Source: Pseudomonadota bacterium
Lineage (GTDB): Bacteria > Pseudomonadota > Gammaproteobacteria > Burkholderiales > Sulfuriferulaceae
Assembly (NCBI GenBank): GCA_021845925.1
Contig: JAJZUW010000003.1
Span: 186,001 to 250,000, forward strand
DNA length: 64,000 nt
Direction of reading: 5' to 3'
Part shown: piece by piece, positions 9,648 to 17,408 of the stretch
How the letters are laid out: every line of letters starts with the position of its first letter
How positions within the stretch are numbered: the first letter of the stretch is position 1
The notes under the pieces: generated by a model
The model's database searches: none
What the model was told of the DNA's origin: nothing
The model's input: only the letters and a program-made list of their open reading frames with translations
Program-made: the position numbers and the translations under genes

Positions 9648-10388
9648 TCAGGTTCTCACGTAATCCCAGCCTTCGCGAACACGCCGGCTGATCTCTTCGA
9701 GAGCCGAACCGGCAATTTGCGTGTTGGGAATCAGATGAACGGGGATACCGCGTGCCTCCATCTCCTGCATGGTTTGCTGGCAGGCAAAAAGGAGCAGATT
9801 CGGGAAGCGAGCCTTCATTTGCTCGATGCGGTGTTCGAACGGGGTGGCGCCAGTCATCATCAGGTTAAGTCCACTGCCATTGGCCAGGATTTCCATCTGC
9901 AAGGGGCGGTTGTTCTTCCGGTAGGCTACCAGAAGGTTTTCGGTTTCGTCCAGTGCAGCCTGCAGACGGACCGGATTGGCGCTGCTGACCTGGACAATCA
10001 CCTTGTCTGGTTCCTGAGCCACATTGTCATTGCTGATGGTGCTGATCAGGCGGGTCAGCCTGGGTGATACGCTGCCGGCATGATGCTGCTCGGTGAGTGA
10101 TAACAGCCAGCCGGAAGACGCGCCAATCAGCAGCAGAAAGGATGCGGCCATCAGGGATTGGGTATAACCACGCTTCCAACGGCGTTTGGCAGTTTGGGCC
10201 GGATGCGAGTTGAGGTCGCTGTAGGCGTGTTGCAACAGACGCTTCACGCCCTGGGTTTCGCACAGGCGGTGCCGCAGAGAGGTGTCTTTTTCGATGGCTT
10301 CCAGCAAGTTGTTCCGGTCTGCCAGATCCAGTTCATCATCAATAAACGCATTGAGGTGTTCATCAGACCAAAAAATGGTATGCATCAT
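9648..10388 (-). CDS. Anti-sigma factor with a periplasmic DsrE-like sulfur domain
   Basis: A 246-residue single-pass membrane protein. The acidic N-terminus (SDEHLNAFIDDELD, then helices to about residue 60) resembles the sigma-binding domain of anti-ECF factors. One membrane segment spans about residues 78-98. Residues 128-246 resemble DsrE/TusD-type sulfur-transfer proteins, with the active-site-like Cys203 in LLFACQQTM and a C-terminal GWDYVR. The same C-terminal pattern (VACENTM, GWVYLR) occurs in the periplasmic protein at 12552-13001. The start overlaps the sigma gene stop (ATGA), the usual sigma/anti-sigma coupling, and soxYZB follow. I infer that it senses a sulfur species outside and releases the sigma factor. 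The domain order is visible; the sensing role is inference. Confidence 0.8.
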   Translation of the reverse strand: MMHTIFWSDEHLNAFIDDELDLADRNNLLEAIEKDTSLRHRLCETQGVKRLLQHAYSDLNSHPAQTAKRRWKRGYTQSLMAASFLLLIGASSGWLLSLTEQHHAGSVSPRLTRLISTISNDNVAQEPDKVIVQVSSANPVRLQAALDETENLLVAYRKNNRPLQMEILANGSGLNLMMTGATPFEHRIEQMKARFPNLLLFACQQTMQEMEARGIPVHLIPNTQIAGSALEEISRRVREGWDYVRT

Positions 10389-10945
10389 TTGACCCTCCTC
10401 AGATAGCCATGTTGCTGGCCGGCCGACGTGGCATGTTCCTGTAACAGCACCTGCAGGTTCTGGCGGGCGCGGCTCAGACGGCTCATCACCGTGCCAACCG
10501 GAATGTCGAGAATCCTGGCAACATCCATGTAGGAAAACTCTTCCAGATCCACCAGGGTAACCACTTGACGCTGGCCGACCGGCAGGCTGGCGACGGCTGC
10601 GCGCACCTGGAGCACCAGTTGCGAAAGTGTGTGCTCACCTTCCGGGGTGCGACCGTCGGCGGGCAGGCTGTCAGCCATGTCGTCGATATCTTCCGTGTTG
10701 ACCAGCTTGCGGAAATGATCCCGCCAGCAGTTGTGCAGGATGGAAAACAGCCAGCTGTCGAATTTTTCCGGGTCCTGCAACTGTTTGATGTTCTTCAGAC
10801 CGCGAATCAGGGTTTCCTGGGTCAGGTCTTCTGCCAGCTCCCGATTGCGGCTCCATGAATAAGCCACCCGGAACAGACGCGGACGAATCAGTTCGAACTG
10901 TTCGTCATGTGCGCCAGAGCGGCGAAACAGGGTGATGATATTCAT
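10385..10945 (-). CDS. ECF-family RNA polymerase sigma factor
   Basis: A 186-residue sigma-70 family protein with only regions 2 and 4. Region 2 spans SWSRNRELAEDLTQET to WLFSILHN, and region 4 is LPVGQRQVVTLVDLEEFSYMDVA with the helix-turn-helix IPVGTVMSRLSRARQNL. I chose the ATG at 10945 because GGAGG precedes it and an ECF promoter lies immediately upstream; a start at 11092 would run through that promoter and a terminator. Its stop overlaps the anti-sigma start. The operon continues into soxYZB, so it probably controls thiosulfate oxidation and itself. Confidence 0.92.
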   Translation of the reverse strand: MNIITLFRRSGAHDEQFELIRPRLFRVAYSWSRNRELAEDLTQETLIRGLKNIKQLQDPEKFDSWLFSILHNCWRDHFRKLVNTEDIDDMADSLPADGRTPEGEHTLSQLVLQVRAAVASLPVGQRQVVTLVDLEEFSYMDVARILDIPVGTVMSRLSRARQNLQVLLQEHATSAGQQHGYLRRVK

Positions 10946-10977
10946 GCGAGGGTTGCCTCCGTTCGAGCTTACCTGTG

Positions 10978-11007
10978 TTAGACGAGCCGGGATTGCAAAA
11001 TATTCCA
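10978..11007 (-). promoter_or_regulatory. ECF-type promoter of the sigma/anti-sigma/sox operon
   Basis: Reading on the minus strand, TGGAATA (11007-11001) is followed by 16 bases and CGTCTAA (10984-10978), about 33 bases before the sigma ATG. The same TGGAATA-N16-CGTC arrangement occurs before the dsrE-like gene (13060-13034). GGAA-type -35 and CGTC-type -10 elements are the hallmark of ECF promoters, so autoregulation is likely. Confidence 0.75.
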
Positions 11008-11036
11008 CTGAATAAATTGTCAGGAAAGGCCGGAAG

Positions 11037-11069
11037 AAAACGCCCCGGAAACAGACTGTTTCCGGGGCG
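11037..11069 (-). terminator. Terminator of the porin gene
   Basis: A perfect 14-bp inverted repeat (CGCCCCGGAAACAG at 11041-11054 and its complement at 11056-11069) lies 24 bases after the porin stop. On the minus strand it is followed by TTTTC. It separates the dsrE-like/porin unit from the sigma operon promoter. Confidence 0.88.
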
Positions 11070-11092
11070 TACCATGACAGTTCGACCAGCAA

Positions 11093-12469
11093 TCAGAAAG
11101 CGATGATAGCGTAAAGATCAAACTGGTTGCCAATGGCATTGCCGGTGCTCTCGGCCAGATTCAACCCTGCCTGACCATTGGCCTTGAGAATGGCCAGCGG
11201 ATTGGGCACGGTGAGCGAACGGTCAATGTAATCCACCGCAATCCGGGTCCAGCCGGTGATGTGGTATTGCAACGAAATGGCGCGGTTTTCGAAAATCCGT
11301 TCCTGTACCGCGATGTTGGGCAACCGGTCGTACCAGTCATAACGCAACACCGCTTCGATGTTTTTGGTCAGGAACCAGCCGACTGAGGCATCGTATCCAA
11401 ATGCGCGGTTTTGCTCACCGGGGTAGAAGGTGGCGTCATACTGCGCTGGCGTGACACCGGGAATCTGGTCGAATGCTGCGGGAGCCATGATGTTACCGGT
11501 ACCGGAAATGTATTCGAACTTGGCGCTCAGAGCATTCGGACGCATGTAACCCTTGCGGGCGGTCATACCGAAGCCGTCGCGGACCATCTGGTTGGACATG
11601 CCATTCATTTGCGGATTGGCTTCCTGGTACCAGACATAACCGGTGATGTCGTCACGGAAAATCCGGTCGGAATGCGGGCTCAGCAAATAAGATGCCTGAA
11701 TGCGGCCCGCATAGATCTGACCGTTGTCCGTGCCGGTTTCAAACTGGCGACCATATTCACCCAGCATCACGCCGTAGGCGACCTCGGTTTTCGGTGCGAC
11801 CATGAACCAGTTTTCCAGCTGCACGCCAGGGTAACGAAAACCGTTGTTGCCGGACAGGTAGTTGGATGGCACCTGGTAACCACCAGGCGTGCCCGTGCTG
11901 GTGTAGTGCATGTTGGCCTGATAGAACACCGGTTGCATCAGCTGGGCGGTGGCGCTGGTGAACAGGTCGAGGAAGTTGAATGTCATGAAGCCTTGCATGG
12001 CGTCTTCCGGGCCTGGCGCACGGATCACGCCAACTTCAAACCGGTTGCCCAGCGGCAGCATGTTGCTGAAGGTCAGGTTCGCGTCAATGATGCGTGGCGC
12101 GTAGTTGCCAAACGAGTAGGCATACGCGTTGTCGCCCGCTTCCACGCCGACATAATAAGAGATGTCCGGATTGATCAGGCCGCGGACCAGGAACCTCGCG
12201 CGCTGCAAGTAAGCCGAAGATGTGGAACCAGTACCGGTGGAATCGGTCTCACCGACATAATCCGGGCGGGGAATCAGGTGATTGGACGCCGGCGATGCGC
12301 TGATGTTGGTAAACACCGGTTGAATAAACCCGATGAAACGACCGGAACCCCAGGATGGAAATGCAACGGTTTGCAGGTCAAACCAGTTGTTGGCTTGGGC
12401 GGACGGTATGGCGCAGCACAGCAGGCTGGCGTATACCGTCCGCTTGAGCAGGACTTGGTATTTTTTCAT
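11093..12469 (-). CDS. Outer-membrane porin, phosphate-selective porin O/P-like
   Basis: A 458-residue protein with a signal peptide (cleavage after AIPSAQA, about residue 26), many alternating beta strands rich in aromatic residues, and a C-terminal Phe (LYAIIAF), the usual signal for BAM-mediated insertion. RARFLVRGLINPDISYYVGVE and the overall pattern resemble the OprO/OprP-like porins of sulfur- and iron-oxidising bacteria. No separate promoter of the ECF type is seen in the 82-base gap upstream, so it is probably read with the dsrE-like gene. The transported solute is not deducible; a sulfur oxyanion is a guess from context. Confidence 0.8.
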   Translation of the reverse strand: MKKYQVLLKRTVYASLLCCAIPSAQANNWFDLQTVAFPSWGSGRFIGFIQPVFTNISASPASNHLIPRPDYVGETDSTGTGSTSSAYLQRARFLVRGLINPDISYYVGVEAGDNAYAYSFGNYAPRIIDANLTFSNMLPLGNRFEVGVIRAPGPEDAMQGFMTFNFLDLFTSATAQLMQPVFYQANMHYTSTGTPGGYQVPSNYLSGNNGFRYPGVQLENWFMVAPKTEVAYGVMLGEYGRQFETGTDNGQIYAGRIQASYLLSPHSDRIFRDDITGYVWYQEANPQMNGMSNQMVRDGFGMTARKGYMRPNALSAKFEYISGTGNIMAPAAFDQIPGVTPAQYDATFYPGEQNRAFGYDASVGWFLTKNIEAVLRYDWYDRLPNIAVQERIFENRAISLQYHITGWTRIAVDYIDRSLTVPNPLAILKANGQAGLNLAESTGNAIGNQFDLYAIIAF

Positions 12470-12551
12470 GTTGCTCCTCTGATATTTTTATGCGGGTGGT
12501 CCCGCTTGTGTGGTCAAGTTGATATGACCTATGCAAAATCGAAAGCTTGGT

Positions 12552-13001
12552 TCATGGGCGAAGATAAACCCAGCCGGCTTCCTCCTTTTCGATCAGTTCC
12601 ACTGCTCCGGACGGCACATAGCCAATGTTAGGCAGCATGTCAGCATTGGTCAGGTGCTTGGCTTTCATGGTGTTTTCGCAGGCGACAATCTTGATGCCGC
12701 TGTCGAGCGCCTGGTTGATGTCATCGCCCAGCACCGATTCGAAACGCAACTGGTCAATTCCAGGACCAAGTGCCACCACTTCAATGTCGACATTCTGCTT
12801 GCCAAAGGTTTGCTGAACCTTTTTGGCGTTGGCCAGCAGCATGCGCCAGCGGTCAGCTGCGCTGTCAGAGATCTGGAACACGACATGATGATGCTTGACC
12901 GACGTGGTCTGCACGGCTGCATCATCGGCTTGAGCGGGCGGGACAGCCATGCCGGCTGTGAGCGCTACGGCGATTAGAGCGCAGCGCAACATGTTTTTCA
13001 T
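12552..13001 (-). CDS. Periplasmic DsrE/DsrF-like protein
   Basis: A 149-residue protein with a Sec signal peptide (cleaved about residue 25, PPAQA) and a DsrE-like Rossmann domain: HVVFQISDSAADRW, VDIEVVALGPG, and IKIVACENTM with the likely sulfur-binding Cys108. Cytoplasmic DsrE/TusD proteins pass sulfane sulfur from Cys to Cys; the periplasmic family has no settled function. Its domain matches the outer domain of the nearby anti-sigma factor, including the C-terminal GW-Y-R. An ECF-type promoter identical in spacing to that of the sigma operon precedes it. It may feed or compete with the sensor, which is inference. Confidence 0.85.
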   Translation of the reverse strand: MKNMLRCALIAVALTAGMAVPPAQADDAAVQTTSVKHHHVVFQISDSAADRWRMLLANAKKVQQTFGKQNVDIEVVALGPGIDQLRFESVLGDDINQALDSGIKIVACENTMKAKHLTNADMLPNIGYVPSGAVELIEKEEAGWVYLRP

Positions 13002-13033
13002 AGGGACTCCTTTTGAGATGGTGACATCTTGCT

Positions 13034-13060
13034 GACGTGGGGCAAAATAAATTTATTCCA
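13034..13060 (-). promoter_or_regulatory. ECF-type promoter of the dsrE-like/porin unit
   Basis: On the minus strand TGGAATA (13060-13054), 16 bases, then CGTC (13037-13034), about 33 bases before the ATG at 13001. Box sequence, spacing and distance match the promoter before the sigma gene, which puts this gene in the same regulon. Confidence 0.72.
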
Positions 13061-13169
13061 TCAGGTAGAAAATAATTTGCTTTCACCAGGCTATCGGAGT
13101 GAAGACGCTGCCACCAGCAGTTTGTGGTAACGCGGATGGCGGGGGATAACCTGGGTTGCTCAACTGATT

Positions 13170-13895
13170 TTACGGAGTTATCGATGGATTGTCAGTCAGT
13201 TCGCCCTGCAGGCTGCTTTTATCCAGCAGGCCGGGGTGCAGGCGGCCGTTGGCAAACATCAGCGTTGGCGTGACGCGTACGCCAAGCTGGCTGGCCAGGG
13301 CAGCGATCTGGTTCAGTCCGGAGGTGTCGCAATGACCCAGGCTGGCTGGTGCATGGTTGCGCAGTAACTGGTCTTCCCAAGCTCGTTGGCGGTCTTTTTG
13401 ACACCAGATTGCCCGTGCGATGGCTTCCGAGCCGGGCAGCAACGGAACCATGAACGTGTAAATGGTGATGTTGTTCATGTCGGCCAGCGTGTGTTCGAAT
13501 TTGCGACAGTAGGGGCATTGTGGGTCAGTAAATACAGCCAGTCGGGCCTTGCCGTTGCCCTTGACCCGTTTGATGGCCAGGTCGAACGGCAGTTTGTCGA
13601 AGGCGCTGCCATATAGCTGCTGACGGCGGGCTTCGGTCAGGTTGTGCATGTCAGCCAGATTGTAGATGTCGCCAGCAATCATGGTGTGCAAGTTCTCGTC
13701 GATATAGGCAATGTGATCGCTAAAATCAACTTCATAAAAATTCTTGATGGGTGCTGGATGAATGGCGAGAATCTTCTGGTAGGGAAACCGGTTTTGCACA
13801 GCTGCGCGGAAGCTGGCTTCATCTGCCTGCGCAGTGGACAGCATCGGCACTGCCAGGAGCAGGGCCAGCAGAAAAAAGATGGCTGGTTTGGGCAT
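13170..13895 (-). CDS. dsbC: DsbC/DsbG-type periplasmic disulfide isomerase
   Basis: A 241-residue protein: signal peptide to about residue 24 (STAQA), an N-terminal dimerisation domain, then a thioredoxin fold with the active site CPYC in FTDPQCPYCRKFE and the cis-Pro loop VTPTLMF. It corrects wrong disulfides in the periplasm and would be kept reduced by DsbD. CPYC rather than CGYC is found in DsbG and in many betaproteobacterial DsbC proteins, so the C/G distinction is uncertain. I chose the start at 13895, with GGAGG upstream; the frame stays open much further upstream but is not coding there. It lies just before the sulfur genes on the same strand. Confidence 0.88.
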   Translation of the reverse strand: MPKPAIFFLLALLLAVPMLSTAQADEASFRAAVQNRFPYQKILAIHPAPIKNFYEVDFSDHIAYIDENLHTMIAGDIYNLADMHNLTEARRQQLYGSAFDKLPFDLAIKRVKGNGKARLAVFTDPQCPYCRKFEHTLADMNNITIYTFMVPLLPGSEAIARAIWCQKDRQRAWEDQLLRNHAPASLGHCDTSGLNQIAALASQLGVRVTPTLMFANGRLHPGLLDKSSLQGELTDNPSITP

Positions 13896-14117
13896 GGTGG
13901 TGGTCTCCTCGACTGGTGAACCTGCTTGATGGTGAACAGTGCGACCGGTTGGCGGTGGCGTTGTGCGTGCTGTCCGGCTCTGGTTTTGATACATGATAGC
14001 CATGTCTCGCTGACTGGGGTACGCAAATGTGACAAACGCCAGTTTCAGGGTGGCTGATGAAAAAGTGCGGCAAAATATTCCCTGTGGCCGGATTGCAGGA
14101 CGCCTGCTGACGAGCCA

Positions 14118-14146
14118 TTGCCGCCCGCAGCACAAACAGGTAAAAT
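14118..14146 (+). promoter_or_regulatory. Sigma-70 promoter of the glycine-riboswitch/gcv operon
   Basis: TTGCCG (14118-14123), a 17-base spacer and TAAAAT (14141-14146). It lies about 80 bases before the first riboswitch aptamer and in the same direction. The rest of 13896-14231 shows no gene. Confidence 0.6.
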
Positions 14147-14229
14147 GCGTGCGTCCGCTGACCCGGTTTGCCAGGCAGGTGCTTCTGTCACTTCGTCGCG
14201 CAAGCAGCAGCCACTGGCTGCGGGGTGAC

Positions 14230-14437
14230 ATCGCGGGAGAATGCGTGATTATCACGCTGCCGAAGGCGCAATCCACCCATAACCGCTCAGGCTCCCGAAC
14301 CGCGATTCGCTGCAGGCTGCGTTGCCTGCCGGACAACTCTGGAGAGTGATGGCAACATCCACCGAAGGGGCACGCGGCGTTCCGCCGTAATCTCTCAGGT
14401 AAGGAAACCAGCTGGTTTCCGCAAGGACAGGGGGGTG
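14230..14437 (+). promoter_or_regulatory. Tandem glycine riboswitch
   Basis: Two aptamers stand in series before gcvT. Aptamer 1 (about 14232-14337) has GCGGGAGA, GCTGCCGAAGGCGCAA, CGCTCAGGCTCCCG and CCGGACAAC. Aptamer 2 (about 14338-14431) has TCTGGAGAG, CCACCGAAGGGGCA, ATCTCTCAGGTAA and AAGGACAGGGG. These are the conserved glycine-aptamer blocks in the right order. In bacteria this RNA usually switches on the glycine cleavage genes when glycine is abundant, and the genes downstream are exactly those. Confidence 0.93.
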
Positions 14438-14459
14438 ACACGAAACCAAATTGGTTTCG
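14403..14459 (+). promoter_or_regulatory. Possible expression platform of the glycine riboswitch
   Basis: A hairpin inside aptamer 2 (GGAAACCAGCTGGTTTCC, 14403-14420) is followed by a second palindrome (CGAAACCAAATTGGTTTCG, 14441-14459). The arms share GAAACCA/TGGTTTC, so the arms could pair within or between hairpins. No T-run follows, so simple intrinsic termination is not supported. The alternate pairing is inference. Confidence 0.45.
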
Positions 14460-14558
14460 TCCGTCCGGTTCGACCTGGGTAACCCGAATATCCGCTATTG
14501 TGTTTGTATCAGGGTTTCCGTCGTCACCGGTTTGCGAGTTGACCGACAGGGAGAGCCC

Positions 14559-15632
14559 ATGCTCAGGCAAACGGTACTGAATGCTGTTCATCGCGCGTCC
14601 GGCGCAAAAATGGTGGATTTTGGTGGCTGGGATATGCCACTGCACTATGGCTCGCAAATCAGCGAGCACAATAAAGTCCGTGCGGAAGCTGGCATGTTCG
14701 ATGTCAGTCACATGCGTGTCGTCGATCTGAGCGGATCGGGAGTGCGTGACTGGTTGCGCCATCTGCTGGCCAACGATGTCGCCCGGCTGACCGTGCCCGG
14801 ACGTGCGCTGTATTCCTGCATGCTCAACCCACAGGGCGGCGTGATTGATGATCTGATTGTGTACTGGGTGGGCGAAGATCGCTATCGCATGGTGATCAAT
14901 GCTGCCACCACCGACAAGGATCTGGCCTGGATGCAACAGCAGGCTGTCGGTCTGACGGTGGATATCCGGCCACGCGAAGATCTGGCCATGATTGCTGTGC
15001 AGGGACCGCAGGCACGCGAAAAGGTCTGGCAGGCGCTGGCCGGTTCACGCGCAGTCAGTGAAACACTCAAACCGTTTCATGCCGCCTGGCTGGGCGACTG
15101 GTTCATTGCGCGAACCGGATATACCGGCGAGGATGGCTTCGAAATCATGTTGCCGGCAGCGCAGGCTGCCGGTTTCTGGCAGAGCCTGGCGGCGGCCGGC
15201 GTGGCACCTTGTGGACTGGGCGCCCGCGATACGTTACGTCTGGAAGCCGGCATGAATCTGTATGGCCAGGATATGGACGAAACCACTACGCCGCTGGAAA
15301 CCGGGCTCGGCTGGACGGTCTGGTTGCGCGACGAGCGCGATTTCATCGGTCGTTCCGCACTGGTCGAGCCCCGGCGCCAGCAGGTGGGTCTGGTATTGCT
15401 CGACAAAGGCGTCATGCGCGCGCATGGCGAGGTGCAGACCTCGGCTGGCAACGGTGAAATCACCAGTGGCAGCTTCTCGCCTTCTCTCAACCGGTCGATC
15501 GCCTTGGCTCGCGTTCCCGCCGGCGTGCCGATCGGAGAAATTGTCCGTATCGCTGTGCGTGATAAACTCCTCGCTGCAAAGGTGGTGCGTTACCCCTTTG
15601 TGCGGAACGGTCAAAGCCAGATTGATCTCTGA
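14559..15632 (+). CDS. gcvT: GcvT, glycine cleavage system T protein (aminomethyltransferase)
   Basis: Takes the aminomethyl group from lipoylated GcvH, releases ammonia and makes 5,10-methylene-tetrahydrofolate. The 357-residue length is normal. [24 protein letters not shown] is the folate-domain start; [18 protein letters not shown] and [22 protein letters not shown] are family blocks, the last holding the substrate-binding Asp. I chose the ATG at 14559, after AGGGAGA, because an earlier in-frame start would lie in the riboswitch expression platform. First gene of gcvT-gcvH-gcvPA-gcvPB. Confidence 0.97.
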   Translation: MLRQTVLNAVHRASGAKMVDFGGWDMPLHYGSQISEHNKVRAEAGMFDVSHMRVVDLSGSGVRDWLRHLLANDVARLTVPGRALYSCMLNPQGGVIDDLIVYWVGEDRYRMVINAATTDKDLAWMQQQAVGLTVDIRPREDLAMIAVQGPQAREKVWQALAGSRAVSETLKPFHAAWLGDWFIARTGYTGEDGFEIMLPAAQAAGFWQSLAAAGVAPCGLGARDTLRLEAGMNLYGQDMDETTTPLETGLGWTVWLRDERDFIGRSALVEPRRQQVGLVLLDKGVMRAHGEVQTSAGNGEITSGSFSPSLNRSIALARVPAGVPIGEIVRIAVRDKLLAAKVVRYPFVRNGQSQIDL

Positions 15633-15665
15633 TCCGCAACCCCATTTCCCAGCCCAGGAGCAACC

Positions 15666-16055
15666 ATGAACATTCCTGCCGAACTGAAATATTCCGAAAC
15701 ACACGAGTGGATCAAGTGCAATGCCGACGGCAGCCTGACCATAGGCATTACCGATCACGCCCAGGACTTGCTGGGCGACATGGTTTTTGTTGAAAACCCC
15801 GTACCTGGCCGGCACCTGGCTGCCGGCGAGGAATGCGGCGTGCTGGAATCGGTGAAAGCAGCATCCGACCTGTACGCCCCGGTCGCCGGCGAAGTGCTGT
15901 CGGTGAACACCGATCTGGAAACTGCCCCGGAAGCCATCAATCAGGATGCCTATGCTGCCTGGATGTTTACCATGAAACCCGACAATCCCGCCGATGTGGA
16001 CGCGTTGCTGGATGCAGAAGCCTATCGCCGGTTCATTGAAAGCGAACAACACTGA
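15666..16055 (+). CDS. gcvH: GcvH, glycine cleavage system H protein
   Basis: The 129-residue lipoyl carrier that shuttles the aminomethyl group between the P, T and L proteins. The lipoylated Lys is in [19 protein letters not shown] near the N-terminus and the hybrid-motif fold around it are standard. The ribosome site is CAGGAG, seven bases before the ATG. The gcvPA start follows its stop after one base. Confidence 0.97.
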   Translation: MNIPAELKYSETHEWIKCNADGSLTIGITDHAQDLLGDMVFVENPVPGRHLAAGEECGVLESVKAASDLYAPVAGEVLSVNTDLETAPEAINQDAYAAWMFTMKPDNPADVDALLDAEAYRRFIESEQH

Positions 16056-16056
16056 C

Positions 16057-17406
16057 ATGCCGTTTATTCCCCATACCGAACAAGATGTCGCAGCCATGCT
16101 GGCTGTGATTGGTGCCGACAGTCCAGACCGCCTGTTTGATGAAATTCCGGCCGGACTCGATCACCGGTCTGACCAGCAGACCGCGCCTGCGCTCAATGAA
16201 ATGCAGGTCACTCGCCTGATGAATGCGCGCGCAGCGCGTGATGCCCAGCCACTGAATTTCATCGGGGCAGGCGCTTACGAGCATCATGTGCCGGCCGCCG
16301 TCTGGCAGCTGGCCACGCGCGGGGAATTCTATACCGCCTATACGCCATACCAGGCCGAGGCCTCGCAGGGAACGTTGCAGCTGATCTACGAATACCAGAG
16401 CATGATGACGGCACTGACCGGCATGGAGGTGTCCAATGCTTCGCTGTACGATGGCGCCAGCGCATTGGCCGAAGCCGTCCTCATGGCTGTGCGTGTACAA
16501 AAGGGTGCCAGCAACCGCGTACTGATGCCGAAAACGGTTTCGCCTATCTGGCGCAAGGTGATTCATACGCTGGTCAAAAATCAAGGTATTGAACTGGTTG
16601 AACTCGGGTATGACGCCGCGACCGGCACCACCCCGTTGCCTGAAAACGAAAGGGACTTTGCTGCCCTGGTCGTGCCGCAACCCAACTTTTTCGGTCAGCT
16701 CGAAGAAGTGGACCAGCTGACCGACTGGGCGCATCAGGCTGGCGGGCAGGTGATTGCGGTGGTCAATCCGGTATCACTGGCGGTGCTGAAACCGCCTGGT
16801 CAATGGGGAAGTCGTGGCGCTGACATTGCAGTGGGCGATGGACAGCCACTCGGCGCGCCGCTGTCCAATGGTGGGCCGTATTACGGTTTTCTGACCTGTC
16901 GCCAGTCGCTGGTGCGTCAGATGCCCGGGCGTCTGGTGGGCGCAACCGTCGATCTGGACGGCAAGACCGGCTATACGCTGACTCTGCAGGCACGCGAGCA
17001 GCATATCCGGCGTGCCAAGGCGACATCCAATATCTGTACCAACCAGGGTTTGGTGGTGGCGGCGTCCACCATTTTCATGAGCCTGGTCGGGCCGCAGGGA
17101 TTGCGTGGCATGGCGCTGCAAAGCTGGCGCAACACCACCGATCTGATCAACCGGGCAACTGGTCTGCCAAGTGTGCAGCGGGCATTTGCCGGTACCTCGT
17201 TTCACGAAGCCGTCCTCCGGTTCGATCGGCCGCTGGCGCCGGTGCTTAAATCCATGCGGGCGGACGGTATTCTGGCCGGTCTGGACCTGGGGCGCGATTA
17301 TCCGGAACTTGGCCCTGCCTTGCTGGTTTGCGCCACCGAAACCAAAACAGGTGAAGACCTGCAGCAATATGTCGATGCCTTGCTGGCAGCCATGGAAAGG
17401 GTTTGA
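16057..17406 (+). CDS. gcvPA: GcvPA, glycine decarboxylase subunit 1
   Basis: The N-terminal half of the P protein, encoded separately as in the two-subunit type of glycine decarboxylase. [40 protein letters not shown] and the GASALAEA segment are typical of this subunit, which has the aminotransferase fold but lacks the PLP Lys. It is 449 residues long. I chose the ATG at 16057, one base after gcvH; an earlier in-frame start would lie inside gcvH. It works with GcvPB, whose start region overlaps its stop. Confidence 0.96.
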   Translation: MPFIPHTEQDVAAMLAVIGADSPDRLFDEIPAGLDHRSDQQTAPALNEMQVTRLMNARAARDAQPLNFIGAGAYEHHVPAAVWQLATRGEFYTAYTPYQAEASQGTLQLIYEYQSMMTALTGMEVSNASLYDGASALAEAVLMAVRVQKGASNRVLMPKTVSPIWRKVIHTLVKNQGIELVELGYDAATGTTPLPENERDFAALVVPQPNFFGQLEEVDQLTDWAHQAGGQVIAVVNPVSLAVLKPPGQWGSRGADIAVGDGQPLGAPLSNGGPYYGFLTCRQSLVRQMPGRLVGATVDLDGKTGYTLTLQAREQHIRRAKATSNICTNQGLVVAASTIFMSLVGPQGLRGMALQSWRNTTDLINRATGLPSVQRAFAGTSFHEAVLRFDRPLAPVLKSMRADGILAGLDLGRDYPELGPALLVCATETKTGEDLQQYVDALLAAMERV

Positions 17407-17408
17407 GC

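Noticed and set aside
12486-12505. GCGGG...CCCGC hairpin upstream of the porin gene as a terminator
   Set aside because: On the minus strand it is followed by an A-rich, not T-rich, stretch, and a 5-bp stem is weak.
13896-14936. N-terminal extension of the dsbC frame to 588 codons
   Set aside because: The extension covers the riboswitch and gcvT start on the other strand and would bury the signal peptide of DsbC.
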